NCBI GenBank assembly: GCA_000424365.1
Contig: AUJT01000006.1
Location: forward strand, 1 to 64,000
Length of the DNA stretch: 64,000 bases
Direction: 5' to 3'
From: Lachnospiraceae bacterium NK4A144
GTDB taxonomy: Bacteria; Bacillota; Clostridia; Lachnospirales; Lachnospiraceae
Below, piece by piece: positions 54,577-62,511 of this stretch. The notes below the pieces were generated by a model. The model was not told where the DNA came from, did not search any database, and saw only the letters and a program-made list of their open reading frames with translations. Position 1 is the stretch's first letter, and every line of letters begins with the position of its first letter. The translations under genes were made by a program, and so were the position numbers.

Positions 54577-56418
54577 TTATTGCTCAAATGAATCTACCAT
54601 ATCCTGCAGTTCGATATAGCGTTCCATTTTTTCTTCAAATTCCTGCTCTACGCGGGCTTTTTCTGCTGTGAGTTCCTGCAGCTTAACGAAATCTGTTGCG
54701 GCTTTGGGAATCTCTGCATCGATCTCGTCAGAACGGGTCTGGAGCTTGTCGATCTCTTCTTCGATAGTGTCGTATTCTTTTTGCTCTTTAAAAGAGAGCT
54801 TTTTCTTTTTGCGTTCAGGCTGGTTCTGTTTCCAATTATTCTTATTAGTAGTTTCGGTATCAGCACTATCTGAAAGTTCTCCTGAGGATGAACCCTTGGC
54901 AGAGCCGCTGTCAGTCGTGCCAGTCACATTCTTTCCTGTGTGCTCCAGATAATCTTCGTAACCGCCTTCGCTCTGATGGAGTATGCCATCGCCCTCAAAG
55001 GAAAAAATACGTGTAACTACACGGTCGAGGAAGTATCTGTCGTGGGAAACTACTATTATAATGCCTGCAAAGGAATCAAGATAATCCTCAAGTATCTGCA
55101 GAGTACTGATATCCAGATCATTGGTAGGCTCATCGAGGATCAGTACATTCGGTGATTCCATGAGCACATGCAGAAGGTAAAGTCTGCGCTTTTCTCCGCC
55201 GGAGAGCTTGGATATCGGTGTATACTGCATCGGTCCTTCAAAGAGGAAACGCTCGCACATCTGAGAAGCCGAAACAAGTCCGTCCGAAGTGCGGATAAAC
55301 TCAGCTGTATCTTTTATGTAGTCGATCACACGCTGTGATTCGTCAAGCGCTTCGTTTTCCTGACTGAAATAGCTGATCTTTACAGTCTGACCGATCTCGA
55401 CTTTTCCTGTATCCGGACGGAGATTATTTGTAAGTATCTTAATGAGAGTGGATTTTCCGCAGCCATTAGAACCTATGATACCGATACGGTCTGTACGCAA
55501 AAAATTGTATGAAAAATCATGGAAAAGTGTATGATCCCCGAAACTCTTACTGATATTTTCAACTTCTATAGTCTTGTTTCCAAGGCGAGTCACTGCGGAA
55601 TTGATCTGTACCTGACGCTCTTCAACGATCTTGTCACGGTCGCGGAGTTCTTCAAAACGCTGGATGTGGGCTTTCTGTTTGGTAGACCTCGCCCTGGCTC
55701 CGCGCTGCATCCATGCCAGATCTTTTTTGAAAAGTGCGGCTTTTTTGCGCTCCGCAGCTATGGCATAGTCCATGCGCTGCTGTTTCAGTTCCAGATAGCC
55801 GGAATAATTTTCTTCGTAGCGATATGTTTTTCCTCGGTCAATTTCCAAAATCTGATTAGAAACTTCATCAAGGAAGTAGCGGTCATGCGTAACCATAAGG
55901 ATCGCTCCGCGATAATGCTGCAGGAAGTTTTCCAGCCACTCGATCATCTCAATATCGAGGTGGTTAGTAGGCTCGTCAAGGATCAAAAGATCAGATGACG
56001 CAAGAACTGCTGCCGCGAGCGCAGCGCGTTTTTTCTGACCGCCGGACAGGATCTCGGGATTTACGGAAGGGTCATTTATACCAAATTTACCAAGCATTGC
56101 CACGACTTCACCGTTGTGAGTCTGACCTGCATTTTTTCCGTATGCCATCTCTGCGACATTCTCCAGTAGAGATTTGCCGGTATTAAATTCCGGTGCCTGC
56201 GGAAGATAGGCGATCTTCAGACCATTATTTTTGATAACCTGTCCCTGATCCGGCTCCATAATCCCGGCAGCGATGGTCAGGAGTGTGGACTTTCCTGTGC
56301 CGTTTACGCCGATAACACCGATCTTGTCATGGTCGGAGATGCCTACTGTGACATTATCGAGAACTGTTTTGGTACCAAGTACTTTTGTTATATTTTCAAG
56401 ATTTAGAATATTTGCCAT
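54577..56418 (-). CDS. ABC-F ATPase, Uup-like
   Basis: The 613-residue protein has two ABC domains without membrane parts. Walker A motifs are GVNGTGKSTL and GSNGCGKSTL; signatures are LSGGQKKR and LSGGEKRR; Walker B is LLILDEPTNHLD and VLILDEPTNDLD. The inter-domain linker is rich in RKKAALFKKDLAWMQRG. A Ser/Thr-rich stretch leads to a C-terminal coiled coil (~530-610), which marks the Uup type that binds nucleic acid. ABC-F proteins act on the ribosome, rescuing stalled complexes or protecting from antibiotics. Resistance cannot be inferred here. Confidence 0.92.
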   Translation of the reverse strand: MANILNLENITKVLGTKTVLDNVTVGISDHDKIGVIGVNGTGKSTLLTIAAGIMEPDQGQVIKNNGLKIAYLPQAPEFNTGKSLLENVAEMAYGKNAGQTHNGEVVAMLGKFGINDPSVNPEILSGGQKKRAALAAAVLASSDLLILDEPTNHLDIEMIEWLENFLQHYRGAILMVTHDRYFLDEVSNQILEIDRGKTYRYEENYSGYLELKQQRMDYAIAAERKKAALFKKDLAWMQRGARARSTKQKAHIQRFEELRDRDKIVEERQVQINSAVTRLGNKTIEVENISKSFGDHTLFHDFSYNFLRTDRIGIIGSNGCGKSTLIKILTNNLRPDTGKVEIGQTVKISYFSQENEALDESQRVIDYIKDTAEFIRTSDGLVSASQMCERFLFEGPMQYTPISKLSGGEKRRLYLLHVLMESPNVLILDEPTNDLDISTLQILEDYLDSFAGIIIVVSHDRYFLDRVVTRIFSFEGDGILHQSEGGYEDYLEHTGKNVTGTTDSGSAKGSSSGELSDSADTETTNKNNWKQNQPERKKKKLSFKEQKEYDTIEEEIDKLQTRSDEIDAEIPKAATDFVKLQELTAEKARVEQEFEEKMERYIELQDMVDSFEQ

Positions 56419-56550
56419 TATTAAACCTTTTATCGTCAGATTTACATCAAAACTATGTCAGACGAATTTATCATACGTTTACAATAAACCAACATCATCT
56501 AATTTATCCGAAACACCGGTATTTGGCAAGCTGCTCCATATATCAAATGA

Positions 56551-56584
56551 TCAAGGGGCAGGTGGATATCCACCTGCCCCTTGA
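56551..56584. repeat. Perfect 34-bp palindrome
   Basis: TCAAGGGGCAGGTGGAT (56551-56567) is followed immediately by its exact reverse complement. It lies between two minus-strand genes. No U-run follows on either side. Confidence 0.75.
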
Positions 56585-56624
56585 CCGCACACTATTAAAA
56601 AGAGAATTTAAGGAAAAAAACAAA

Positions 56625-58220
56625 TCACTTTGAACTTGTGGTTAGTTTTTTTGTACCGTTAAAGTTACCTACACCCGTAATTGTTATATAACCATCTTTG
56701 ATCTCTGCGGTGTATTCCTTTTTTGCCTTGAGCTTCTTGGCTTTGCCTGCTGCTGCACTTGTGAGCTTGCGAACCTTATCGCCTTTTTTGTTGAGGGTAG
56801 CAGTGAGTGTATCATAAGCAATCTGCACAGGAGCGATCTCGAAGTATACAGGATTCTCCTTCAGATACTTATTGGCAGTCTTTACAGCTTTCTTTACATC
56901 CTTTGATGCACTCTTGTCAGCCTTGAGCTGGATATAGTAGTTCGGAAGCTTCTTGCCCTTGTCCTCTACTTTCTTGTAGGAAGCGAGGTTTTCTTTAGTT
57001 ATAGATGTTGCAAATACAGAGTTCTGTGATACATAAGCGCCATTTGCGTTCTTGATCGTTACTTTGCTGATATCGACCTTGGTGCCGTTCACTGAAACAG
57101 TACTCTTATCAATATCTATAGGAAGAGCATTTCTCTTGTCGGCTTTCTTGCTGAACTTGCCTGCCTGTCCATTCCATACTACTGCATCAGCACTGTAAAG
57201 AGCCATGTCGAGGGATACAGAATCGCCTTTCTTGGTCTTTGCTTCCTTGATGACTGTATGCTCTGTGCCAAAGGTCAGATGCTCATTCTGCGTGCTGGTA
57301 TAACCGTTGCTGTTGGGGGAAACAGAGCCAGAACCACCATTAGAACCACCATCGTCGTCAGCTTCAACGTCTACTGTAAATTTATATGTAAATTCCTGAT
57401 CATCATTCGTGTAATTTTCGGTGCAGTTGTCGTGAGTAATTTTGATCTCTACTTCATTTTTTCCGGCCGTTAATGGCTTAGGAGAGACAATATCAAATTT
57501 AGATTGACCCCATCCATAATGGCCATCATAAATATCACTATTTTCATTCTCAAGTTCAACGTCAAATGTTTCAGTGTTATATTCAGCATCTGTTCCATTC
57601 AGACCATTAAAATAAGCAGCACTCGCATATACTGTTATATCCTCAGGCTCAAGCACATCGCCCTCAGAAGGATCAAAGTCGCATTTCGCCCCGGTTATCT
57701 TTGTAATGCGATAGTCATCATTATAGTATCCACCTGTCACGGAGAGCTCTGTGGAGGCCTCTTCAGCTGAATTATCATCAAGATAAAGTTCGTCGCTCGT
57801 ATTTTTAACAACCTTCATGGTAACGTAATTAAGAGTTAAGGCTTGTTTGCCTGGAACGATAATAGAGGTTTCTTTTGCTGTGATGAAATCATTATCTCCA
57901 TCCTCAGGGACTACATCATTTTCTGCATAGATTTTCTCCCGGTCCGATGGGTAAGTTAAATAACTTATTTCTTCAATCGGATCACCGACATGGAAATCGC
58001 CTTCCTTGAGGTTGCTAGGTCTAAATATTTTAAAACCATATCCTTCCGTGACATTTCCATTGTTAGTTGAACTTAAATCACTACCCGTTATCAAGATGTA
58101 GGGCGAACTTTCACCTTCTCCATCTACTCTTTTTATTTCTGCCTGAACAGGTACTGCCGATGAAATCACCATTGCTGCTGCAAGTGTCGCAGCTAAAAGC
58201 TTGCTCCTTCTACTCCTCAT
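56625..58220 (-). CDS. Secreted protein of unknown function with C-terminal Ig-like segment
   Basis: The ATG at 58220 follows AAGGAGG by 5 bp and gives a clear signal peptide (RRSKLLAATLAAAMVISSAV, then PVQA). The 531-residue protein has acidic beta-rich domains, a Gly/Ser linker (~295-310), and a Lys-rich C-terminal region ending GYITITGVGNFNGTKKLTTS. That G-x-GNF-x-G-x-x-x-LTT ending resembles the end of the 35874-37154 protein. No catalytic motif was seen. Confidence 0.7.
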   Translation of the reverse strand: MRSRRSKLLAATLAAAMVISSAVPVQAEIKRVDGEGESSPYILITGSDLSSTNNGNVTEGYGFKIFRPSNLKEGDFHVGDPIEEISYLTYPSDREKIYAENDVVPEDGDNDFITAKETSIIVPGKQALTLNYVTMKVVKNTSDELYLDDNSAEEASTELSVTGGYYNDDYRITKITGAKCDFDPSEGDVLEPEDITVYASAAYFNGLNGTDAEYNTETFDVELENENSDIYDGHYGWGQSKFDIVSPKPLTAGKNEVEIKITHDNCTENYTNDDQEFTYKFTVDVEADDDGGSNGGSGSVSPNSNGYTSTQNEHLTFGTEHTVIKEAKTKKGDSVSLDMALYSADAVVWNGQAGKFSKKADKRNALPIDIDKSTVSVNGTKVDISKVTIKNANGAYVSQNSVFATSITKENLASYKKVEDKGKKLPNYYIQLKADKSASKDVKKAVKTANKYLKENPVYFEIAPVQIAYDTLTATLNKKGDKVRKLTSAAAGKAKKLKAKKEYTAEIKDGYITITGVGNFNGTKKLTTSSK

Positions 58221-58252
58221 ACGATCCTCCTTGATATCCCTCTCTTGCACAT

Positions 58253-58399
58253 ATTGTTCCGCATTTCGGACTAAACTTAGCAAACGACGTAAATGTCTGA
58301 TACATATACTGAAAGTAAAGACGAAAATCAGTCATGTGTGCCCATGACAGAGCGGAACAATAACTGCGAAATAATGTTATTGGCTTAATGTATCAGACA
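58253..58399 (-). repeat. Interleaved inverted repeats (pseudoknot-like topology) upstream of a secreted protein gene
   Basis: Arms A (ATTGTTCCGC, 58253-58262) and A' (58352-58361), and B (TGTCTGATACAT, 58294-58305) and B' (58388-58399), are both perfect, in the order A-B-A'-B'. A small GTCATG/CATGAC hairpin (58331-58348) lies within. The region would be the mRNA leader of the 56625-58220 gene. An (AT)10 run follows at 58423-58442. The rest of the gap to 58635 shows no gene. Confidence 0.55.
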
Positions 58400-58635
58400 A
58401 CTACCGAAGTCGTCAGAAACTAATATATATATATATATATATAGTCAATACAATTTCGGGTTGTTTATGATTTTGTGCAGACTTCGCAGTTGTGTCCCAA
58501 TAGATTTTGCAAGCTGCCGGGTATTGCCATTGCCATAAATATGCCGCCAGCCTGAATTAAGGTTTATGTGGGATAATTTATAGATAATGCCGATAAATTA
58601 AGAAGAAAGTGATACTTGTGCAGAGTGCATTTCGT

Positions 58636-58780
58636 GTTACTGTTCAGACGTAAACGGAGCATTTACTGCGGAGTTTACGACCAAGAACGCTGAAAAGCCA
58701 TTGGATTTTGCTCATCGCCGAAGGCGATTTAATTAGCAAAATCCGTTACGTGAGCGAGCTGAAAGCGAGTGAACAGTAAC
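58636..58780 (+). repeat. 145-bp palindromic MITE-like element, copy 4
   Basis: It is flanked by perfect 8-bp direct repeats CATTTCGT (58628-58635 and 58781-58788). Terminal repeats GTTACTGTTCA/TGAACAGTAAC are perfect. The second stem reads GGATTTTGCT/AGCAAAATCC, a compensated change from the GGATTTTGCC/GGCAAAATCC of copies 1 and 2. It lies 54 bp before the response regulator start, between divergent genes. Confidence 0.9.
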
Positions 58781-58833
58781 CATTTCGTAAAGGGCGCTCT
58801 ATCACCAAAAATCTGAAACAGAAAGAGGAATCT

Positions 58834-59517
58834 ATGAAATTACTTTATGCAGAAGATGAAGTGGAAATGTCCGAGGCGGTGGCAGATATTCTCACATTTC
58901 ATAAGTACTCGGTAGATGTGGTCGCAGACGGAAGAACTGCACTGGAATATGCGCGGGCTGAAAAATATGACGGGATCATACTGGACATTATGATGCCCGG
59001 AATGAGCGGTCTTGAGGTGCTGACACAGCTCAGAAAAGACGGTAATACCACGCCGGTCCTGCTGCTCACAGCAAAAACTGCGGTAGATGACAGGATACAG
59101 GGACTCGACAGTGGTGCGGACGATTATCTGCCAAAACCATTCGTCATGGGAGAGCTTTTGGCGCGGATACGTGCAATGCTCAGGAGACGTTCAGATTATC
59201 AGAGCGAAGAGCAGACGATCGGAGACCTGACATTAAATCTGTCTACATACGAGCTCTCCAGCGGTGAGAAAAAAATCGTACTTCAAAATCTGGAATACCG
59301 TTTAATGGAAACCCTCATGCTGAACCGTTCTGCATGGCTTTCTGCGGAAGATCTTCTGACGCGTGTCTGGGGTTATGAATCGGAAGCGGACGTAGACACG
59401 GTCTGGGTATATTTATCGGGACTTCGTAAAAAAATAGCAAATCTGGGATCAAAGGTGCTTATCCGATCAAAGAGAAATATTGGATACAGGATGGAAATGC
59501 CATCGGAAGAGAAATAA
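58834..59517 (+). CDS. OmpR/PhoB-family response regulator
   Basis: The 227-residue protein has a receiver with acidic pocket E7-D8, phospho-acceptor Asp51 and KPF switch Lys. A winged-helix domain (~125-222; VYLSGLRKKIANLGSKVLIR) follows. It lies 3 bp before its histidine kinase. A TTAAGTT direct repeat with 11-bp period after the kinase gene (60825-60842) is a likely binding site. Confidence 0.93.
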   Translation: MKLLYAEDEVEMSEAVADILTFHKYSVDVVADGRTALEYARAEKYDGIILDIMMPGMSGLEVLTQLRKDGNTTPVLLLTAKTAVDDRIQGLDSGADDYLPKPFVMGELLARIRAMLRRRSDYQSEEQTIGDLTLNLSTYELSSGEKKIVLQNLEYRLMETLMLNRSAWLSAEDLLTRVWGYESEADVDTVWVYLSGLRKKIANLGSKVLIRSKRNIGYRMEMPSEEK

Positions 59518-59520
59518 AAT

Positions 59521-60816
59521 ATGATAAGATCACTGCAAAAAAAATTTATCCGGGCAGCCATGCTCGTAGTAACGATACTTTTAGTCTTCTTTCTCTTAGC
59601 AATAAATGCGGCAAATTTCCTATCTGTTTCTAATGAAGAAGGTCGCCTTTTGACAAATATACTGGAGCGTGAGGCTGCGCCTGAGCCAAGAGTCGAAGCC
59701 GGAGGTATTCCGGAAGTTCCAGATCCGGATCCAAATGCGCCAAAAGACGGCATGGATAAACAGATAGAAAAATTGCCAATACTGATAGGACCGGCTAAAA
59801 AGATACTCGGGAACAGGCAGTATTTCACGGCAACAGTTTCCGAAGACGGGTCCATCCGTGATAAAGATATTTCTCATATATCTGAGGAGATGCAGGAACG
59901 CGCGGAGGAGCTGATCCTTTCTGTTTTTGCAGATGGAAAGACAGGTGGTCGTGTTGGTACTTATTTATACAGGACTCGTGATATAGGAGATGGAACCGTT
60001 ATTGCTTTCCTTAATACCGCAGAGCACCAGGCATCTCTTATCAGGGTTGCGCTTATCACGCTTGTACTCGGTATTATCACGTGGTTTATTATGCTGGCAT
60101 TGGTCGTTTATCTGTCGCGGCAGGCAATCGATCCAATCGCCAGAAATATCGAGCGGCAAAAACAATTTGTGACAGACGCGGGGCACGAGATAAAGACTCC
60201 ACTCGCTATCATTACAGCAAATGTAGACGTGTTGGAACTTCATACAGGAAAGAGCAAATGGATCGACCATATCAGGTCACAGACAATGAGGCTTAACGAT
60301 CTGATGCAAAATCTCCTGACGCTTTCGCGTCTCGATGAAGCAAATGCTATTTCTGAAGCGATTGTTTTTCATCCCGGCGAGATACTTTCTAAGCTTGCTG
60401 ATGACTATGCTGAACCTGCAGAACTTCATGGTATTGAGATCATAAAAAATATAAATGTAAAAGCAGAGCTCAGGTTTTACCGCGAGAATTTTGAAAAACT
60501 GTGCACGATCTTTTTGGATAATGCAGTCAAATACACTAAGGACGGCGGTTTTATCAAGGTTGAGCTTATGCCGCAAAACCATGATATAGTGCTTATCTTT
60601 AGAAATAATTGCGAAGAATTGCCGGAAAATGATCCGCAGGAGCTTTTTGAACGTTTCACCCGCGGAGATCAGGCACGTACGCAGAAAAAGGGAGGATACG
60701 GCATAGGGCTCGCAATGGCGCGTGCTATTACAGAGGCTGAGGGTGGCCAGGTGAAAGCGTCCTACGAAGATGAGAATGTGATCTGCTTTACAGTAAGATT
60801 AAAAAATCTTAAATAA
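59521..60816 (+). CDS. Sensor histidine kinase
   Basis: The 431-residue protein has two membrane segments (~10-30 and ~178-203) enclosing an external domain with a Pro/Asp-rich loop. HisKA follows with His222 in DAGHEIKTPLAII, an N-box-like TIFLDNAVKYT, and a G-box GGYGIGLAMARAI. It is a compact classical kinase, partner of the regulator upstream. The signal is unknown. Confidence 0.92.
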   Translation: MIRSLQKKFIRAAMLVVTILLVFFLLAINAANFLSVSNEEGRLLTNILEREAAPEPRVEAGGIPEVPDPDPNAPKDGMDKQIEKLPILIGPAKKILGNRQYFTATVSEDGSIRDKDISHISEEMQERAEELILSVFADGKTGGRVGTYLYRTRDIGDGTVIAFLNTAEHQASLIRVALITLVLGIITWFIMLALVVYLSRQAIDPIARNIERQKQFVTDAGHEIKTPLAIITANVDVLELHTGKSKWIDHIRSQTMRLNDLMQNLLTLSRLDEANAISEAIVFHPGEILSKLADDYAEPAELHGIEIIKNINVKAELRFYRENFEKLCTIFLDNAVKYTKDGGFIKVELMPQNHDIVLIFRNNCEELPENDPQELFERFTRGDQARTQKKGGYGIGLAMARAITEAEGGQVKASYEDENVICFTVRLKNLK

Positions 60817-60824
60817 TTGTCCAA

Positions 60825-60842
60825 TTAAGTTTAGGTTAAGTT
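60825..60842 (+). promoter_or_regulatory. Candidate OmpR-family binding site (direct repeats)
   Basis: TTAAGTT occurs at 60825-60831 and 60836-60842, an 11-bp period (one helical turn) typical of PhoB-type sites. A TATAGT -10 box (60851-60856) follows at a distance suiting activation. Confidence 0.5.
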
Positions 60843-60862
60843 CAGACTGCTATAGTATAACT

Positions 60863-61075
60863 ATCAAATGAAGCAAGGCATAACTGCTGCGCTTCATCCT
60901 GAAAGGGGATAGCGGCCTGACTGCTCCCACAGCCGACCGATAATATACATCCCTCACAATACCGGATAATCGCCCGGTATTGCGACATAACCACTTTGAT
61001 GTGGTCTCCCTCTAAATAACTCTCCTGATAAAGTCCGTGTGAATCCCCCAACTTTCACACGGGCTTATCTCTTTT
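60863..61075 (+). ncRNA. Candidate structured RNA under two-component control
   Basis: No open frame with a ribosome site was found. The stretch holds several stems: GAAGC/GCTTC near 60869-60896, CAATACCGG/CCGGTATTG near 60957-60981, ACCAC/GTGGT near 60990, and a terminator CCGTGTGAA/TTCACACGG (61035-61062) followed by a T-rich tail. With the upstream direct repeats and -10 box this looks like a ~210-nt regulated small RNA. It is not a family I recognise. Confidence 0.4.
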
Positions 61076-61212
61076 AAAGTACCAAGAGGGACGGTGTACT
61101 CATCAAAAGCGGATAAAAGATGTTAAGCTAATAATCGCGCGACAGCGCAGGAAAAGTATCCATGACAGGGTGGCTGCCTCTCGACTGATCAGATCAGGAA
61201 GGAGGTGACGAT

Positions 61213-61332
61213 ATGACAGATTACGAAATTATAATGGTAATGCTTGGAATCCTTGCATTACTGATTTCTACTTGTAGTTTGTTAATTGCGTTACTGAGCT
61301 TTCTCGATAAGAGAAACAACAGACGTAAATAA
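61213..61332 (+). CDS. Holin-like type I toxin, 39 residues
   Basis: An excellent ribosome site (GGAAGGAGGTGACG) precedes the ATG at 61213. The peptide MTDYEIIMVMLGILALLIST then CSLLIALLSFLDKRNNRRK has one transmembrane helix and a basic tail, as in the TxpA/BsrG/YonT and Hol_Tox (PF16935) small toxins (compare M-x-x-YE-x-x-M-x-M). Its mRNA would end at the terminator 61398-61425. An antisense RNA appears to overlap its 3' end, giving a type I toxin-antitoxin module. Such peptides insert in the membrane when expressed. Confidence 0.75.
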   Translation: MTDYEIIMVMLGILALLISTCSLLIALLSFLDKRNNRRK

Positions 61333-61428
61333 AAATGCCTCTCCTGTCGGCAAACGGGAGAGGCGGCTCATGTAATATGAGCTAAAACCAAACGTAGGCA
61401 TCCACTTTGGAGTGGGTGCTTTTTCTAT
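61327..61428 (-). ncRNA. Candidate antisense RNA antitoxin (RatA-like)
   Basis: On the minus strand a consensus promoter (61434-61462) would start an RNA near 61428. It would end at the perfect hairpin GCCTCTCC/GGAGAGGC (arms 61357-61364 and 61337-61344) followed by ATTTTTATTT. The ~100-nt RNA would be complementary to the 3' untranslated part and last bases of the toxin mRNA. Confidence 0.6.
61398..61425 (+). terminator. Terminator of the toxin mRNA
   Basis: GCATCCACT pairs with AGTGGGTGC around a 4-base loop and T5 follows. Confidence 0.8.
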
Positions 61429-61433
61429 ATATA

Positions 61434-61462
61434 AATATAACATTTTGAGATTTTGGAATCAA
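61434..61462 (-). promoter_or_regulatory. Promoter of the antisense RNA
   Basis: On the minus strand TTGATT (61457-61462) and TATATT (61434-61439) are separated by exactly 17 bp. Confidence 0.65.
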
Positions 61463-61511
61463 TGTAAATATTAGAATTATCACATTTTTGTTGTTTATAG
61501 GATAATTATAA

Positions 61512-61586
61512 TTATGAAAGAAATTTGAAGTTATGAAAGAAATTGAAAGTTATGAAAACTTATGAAAGGATTCGCGAGTTATGAAA
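61512..61586 (+). repeat. Five copies of TTATGAAA
   Basis: TTATGAAA occurs at 61512, 61531, 61550, 61560 and 61579, with 19-, 19-, 10- and 19-bp steps. It lies between the toxin module and tatD. No gene reads through it. Confidence 0.6.
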
Positions 61587-61639
61587 CGGAAAGCAGTCAA
61601 TTGAATAAATTTCCGGCTAAGGAGAATATAGATACGGTA

Positions 61640-61668
61640 TTGACATTTTTGCTCCCCAACCATAAAAA
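61640..61668 (+). promoter_or_regulatory. Promoter of the tatD-ksgA operon
   Basis: TTGACA (61640-61645) and TAAAAA (61663-61668) are separated by 17 bp, 45 bp before the tatD start. Confidence 0.55.
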
Positions 61669-61713
61669 TAAATGAGTTATGGAGCTAATAAGTAACATTG
61701 ATCGGAGAACTAA

Positions 61714-62493
61714 ATGATTTTTGATACACATGCGCATTATGATGATGCGCGATTTGATGAAGACAGGGACGAAGTGATCGCATCCCTTAAGGAAAATGAT
61801 GTAAGGCATTTCGTGGATGTGGCGTCTGACCTGCCGAGTATAGAAAAAGTAGAAAGAATAATCGAGAAATATCCTCAGAGTTACGGGGCTCTTGGGATAC
61901 ATCCGTCAGAACTTGAAGGTGTTTCTGAGAAAGACCTAAAGGAAATCGAGGAAAAAATCCGAAATAATAAGAGAATAGTTGCAGTGGGTGAGATCGGACT
62001 TGATTATTACTGGGAAGAAAATCCGCCCCATGAGGTGCAGAAGGAATTCTTCCGTTATCAGCTGGAAATGGCGAGGCGTCTCAATAAGCCTGTAATAATC
62101 CATTCGAGAGAAGCAGCGCAGGATACTTTTGAAATAATGAAAGAAATGCGTGCAGAAGAAATAGGTGGTGTGGTACACTGTTATTCCTATTCAAAGGAGA
62201 TGGCGAGAGAATACATAAAAATGGGATTCTATATCGGCATCGGCGGAGTAGTGACATTTAAGAACTCAAAGAAACTTAAGGAGATAGCGGCAGAGATACC
62301 TTTAGAACGTATAGTTATAGAAACAGACTGCCCGTATCTCGCTCCTTCACCCCATAGAGGAGAGAGGAATTATTCAGGTTTTCTCCCTCTCGTAGCCGCT
62401 GAGATAGCGGAACTTCGAGGAATAACGGCCGAAGAAGTCTGCAATACGACCTATCAGAATGCTTTGAGACTGTATAACATAAAGGACGTATAA
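61714..62493 (+). CDS. tatD: TatD-family metal-dependent DNase
   Basis: The 259-residue TIM-barrel hydrolase has FDTHAHYDD at the N-terminus, GEIGLDYYW, PVIIHSREA, VVHCYSYS and ETDCPYLAP as metal ligands and active-site loops. TatD proteins are 3'-5' exonucleases linked to DNA repair and fragment degradation. It lies directly before ksgA, a common Firmicutes order in which rnmV often sits between; rnmV is absent here. Confidence 0.94.
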   Translation: MIFDTHAHYDDARFDEDRDEVIASLKENDVRHFVDVASDLPSIEKVERIIEKYPQSYGALGIHPSELEGVSEKDLKEIEEKIRNNKRIVAVGEIGLDYYWEENPPHEVQKEFFRYQLEMARRLNKPVIIHSREAAQDTFEIMKEMRAEEIGGVVHCYSYSKEMAREYIKMGFYIGIGGVVTFKNSKKLKEIAAEIPLERIVIETDCPYLAPSPHRGERNYSGFLPLVAAEIAELRGITAEEVCNTTYQNALRLYNIKDV

Positions 62494-62511
62494 GATAAAG
62501 AAAGGAATAAA

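Noticed and set aside
58423-58442. (AT)10 run
   Set aside because: Simple dinucleotide repeat, no sign of function beyond local DNA melting.
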